Both the position numbers and the translations under genes were made by a program. 6,254 nt of DNA, taken from the NCBI GenBank assembly GCA_018676275.1, contig JABHFC010000236.1, forward strand, positions 1 through 6,254, in the 5' to 3' direction. Below are positions 6,165-6,254 of this stretch, piece by piece. The DNA is from Gammaproteobacteria bacterium (GTDB lineage Bacteria > Pseudomonadota > Gammaproteobacteria > Eutrophobiales > Eutrophobiaceae). Each line of letters opens with the position of its first letter. The stretch's first letter is position 1. Under the pieces are notes generated by a model, which was not told where the DNA came from, did no database searches, and saw only the letters and a list, made by a program, of their open reading frames with translations.

Positions 6165-6254
6165 TGGCGGAGAGGGAGGGATTCGAACCCTCGAAGGACT
6201 TTCATCCTTGCTGGTTTTCAAGACCAGTGCATTCAACCGCTCTGCCACCTCTCC
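6165..6254 (-). tRNA. tRNA-Ser(UGA)
   Basis: This is a complete class II tRNA that decodes UCN serine codons, chiefly UCA. On the minus strand the 5' acceptor arm GGAGAGG (6248-6254) pairs with CCTCTCC (6169-6175), followed by G and an encoded CCA (6165-6168). The anticodon stem CTGGT/ACCAG (6223-6227 and 6211-6215) holds loop CTTGAAA with anticodon TGA at 6218-6220. The long variable arm AAGGA/TCCTT (6194-6209) is the serine signature. The T arm is GAGGG-TTCGAAT-CCCTC (6176-6192). The 5' end falls exactly at the window edge, so its promoter is outside. Confidence 0.97.

Noticed and set aside
5909..6254. tRNA-Ser as an integration (attL/attR) site, with the repeats as att copies
   Set aside because: The repeats do not duplicate the tRNA 3' end, the shared GGTTCGA is only seven bases, and there is no integrase or mobile gene in the window.

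Overview
The window looks like ordinary chromosomal DNA from a gammaproteobacterium of moderate to low GC. The basis is the gene types (a fused indolepyruvate ferredoxin oxidoreductase, an AsnC/Lrp regulator, a VC1184-like class V aminotransferase), the form of tRNA-Ser(UGA) with an encoded CCA, and protein sequences that read like marine gammaproteobacterial homologues. I cannot name a genus. There is no sign of a phage, transposon, CRISPR array or toxin-antitoxin system.

Layout, left to right. Bases 1-70 are noncoding and hold nothing I can support; they include no convincing terminator for the gene ending at 71. A single 1161-codon gene on the minus strand (71-3556) encodes a large single-chain indolepyruvate/2-oxoacid ferredoxin oxidoreductase. 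An AT-rich divergent intergenic region (3557-3768) separates it from a plus-strand Lrp/AsnC regulator (3769-4245). That region carries four copies of a 7-base half-site (ATCTAAA/TTTAGAT), including one inverted pair and an 18-base direct repeat offset by exactly 30 bp, as expected for Lrp-type operators. The regulator converges, with a 25-base gap, on a minus-strand two-gene operon: a YdhR-like small alpha/beta-barrel protein (5535-5846), then 13 bases later a PLP-dependent class V aminotransferase (4271-5521). The right end (5847-6164) has no conventional gene. It holds two diverged copies of a 58-base repeat, a chain of small hairpins, a possible 26-codon mini-ORF with a good ribosome binding site, and a 40-base palindromic terminator that directly abuts tRNA-Ser(UGA) (6165-6254, minus strand). 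The tRNA 5' end coincides with the window edge.

How the genes may work together. The oxidoreductase would oxidatively decarboxylate aryl (or other) pyruvates, made by transamination of amino acids, to acyl-CoA and pass electrons to ferredoxin. The divergent Lrp-family protein is the obvious candidate to sense an amino acid and control it. The aminotransferase operon has no proven link to this pathway. Its enzyme lacks the catalytic cysteine expected of a true cysteine desulfurase, so its substrate is open.

The least explained part of the window is the repeat and mini-ORF region downstream of the tRNA.
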